Shown here piece by piece: positions 33,050 through 33,097 of a stretch of 33,097 nucleotides of DNA. The stretch spans positions 1-33,097 of the forward strand of contig JAMFSL010000153.1 in NCBI GenBank assembly GCA_026225275.1, given 5' to 3'. The position numbers and the translations under genes are program-made. Source of the DNA: Puia dinghuensis. GTDB lineage: Bacteria > Bacteroidota > Bacteroidia > Chitinophagales > Chitinophagaceae. Position 1 is the first letter of the stretch, and every line of letters begins with the position of its first letter. The notes under the pieces are model-generated. The model searched no databases. It had not been told where the DNA came from and worked only from the letters and a program-made list of their open reading frames with translations.

Positions 33050-33097
33050 TTACAAACGATGCAACACCCATTCCAGCGCCTTCCAGAGCGTGCTGCA
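33050..33097 (-). CDS. Possible 3' end of a leftward gene cut by the window edge
   Basis: On the minus strand the last 48 bases read as an open frame ending STLWKALEWVLHRL and a TAA at 33052-33050. It looks like a helical C-terminus and sits at the expected distance for a gene convergent with the LuxE-like gene. Only 15 residues are visible, so this is tentative. Confidence 0.3.
   Translation of the reverse strand, partial: CSTLWKALEWVLHRL

Overview
The window looks like a chromosomal segment from a Bacteroidota bacterium, most probably the Chitinophagaceae. Supporting signs are TAnnTTTG-type -7 promoter elements (several with TTTG about 20 bases upstream), few clear Shine-Dalgarno sites, the gene order parA-parB-DUF5683-dapB, PorT-like outer-membrane beta-barrels, many lipoprotein signals, and a K+-dependent membrane pyrophosphatase. 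Base composition is moderate GC, with AT-rich intergenic patches. I see no rRNA, tRNA, transposase, phage gene or CRISPR array.

Layout. 1-2063 is the membrane pyrophosphatase gene (leftward, cut by the window edge). 2064-2603 is a non-coding stretch with three terminator-like hairpins, followed by an unrecognised small gene. 3092-10596 is a leftward run: ABC exporter, S41 peptidase, M28 peptidase, GMC oxidoreductase and its gluconate-2-dehydrogenase subunit-3 partner. A divergent gene for a Tat-exported TIM-barrel sugar isomerase/epimerase follows; its 3' end overlaps that of a leftward GH3 beta-glucosidase. Next come a conserved hypothetical gene, a thiolase and a small secreted protein. 16550-18478 holds an XRE regulator divergent from a nucleotidyltransferase-like/HEPN fusion gene, a 13-bp tandem repeat, and an Rrf2 regulator. 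18676-22095 is the leftward parA-parB-DUF5683-dapB operon. 22262-27774 runs rightward: metallophosphoesterase, two outer-membrane barrels, Lon. The rest is a receiver-only response regulator, biotin synthase, an M42 aminopeptidase, a UbiA-like membrane protein, a lipoprotein, a LuxE-like acyl-protein synthetase and the tail of one more gene.

How the genes may work together. The GMC dehydrogenase, its Tat-type partner subunit, the exported sugar isomerase-like protein and the GH3 glucosidase together suggest oxidative handling of glycosides in the cell envelope, possibly through 3-keto-sugars. This is inference from family and neighbourhood. The XRE and HEPN genes share an intergenic region with two predicted divergent promoters and a 14-bp palindrome, so they probably form a regulated pair.

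The most unusual signal is a family of intergenic hairpins. Their loops are conserved (TTCGCTTTGCTC-like and TTCGTTCCTC) while their stems vary but stay complementary. Copies lie between dapB and the Rrf2 gene, between parA and parB (overlapping the parA stop), upstream of lon, and in reverse orientation upstream of the pyrophosphatase gene. The first two copies align closely along the core and differ by compensated stem changes. I do not recognise this element family.
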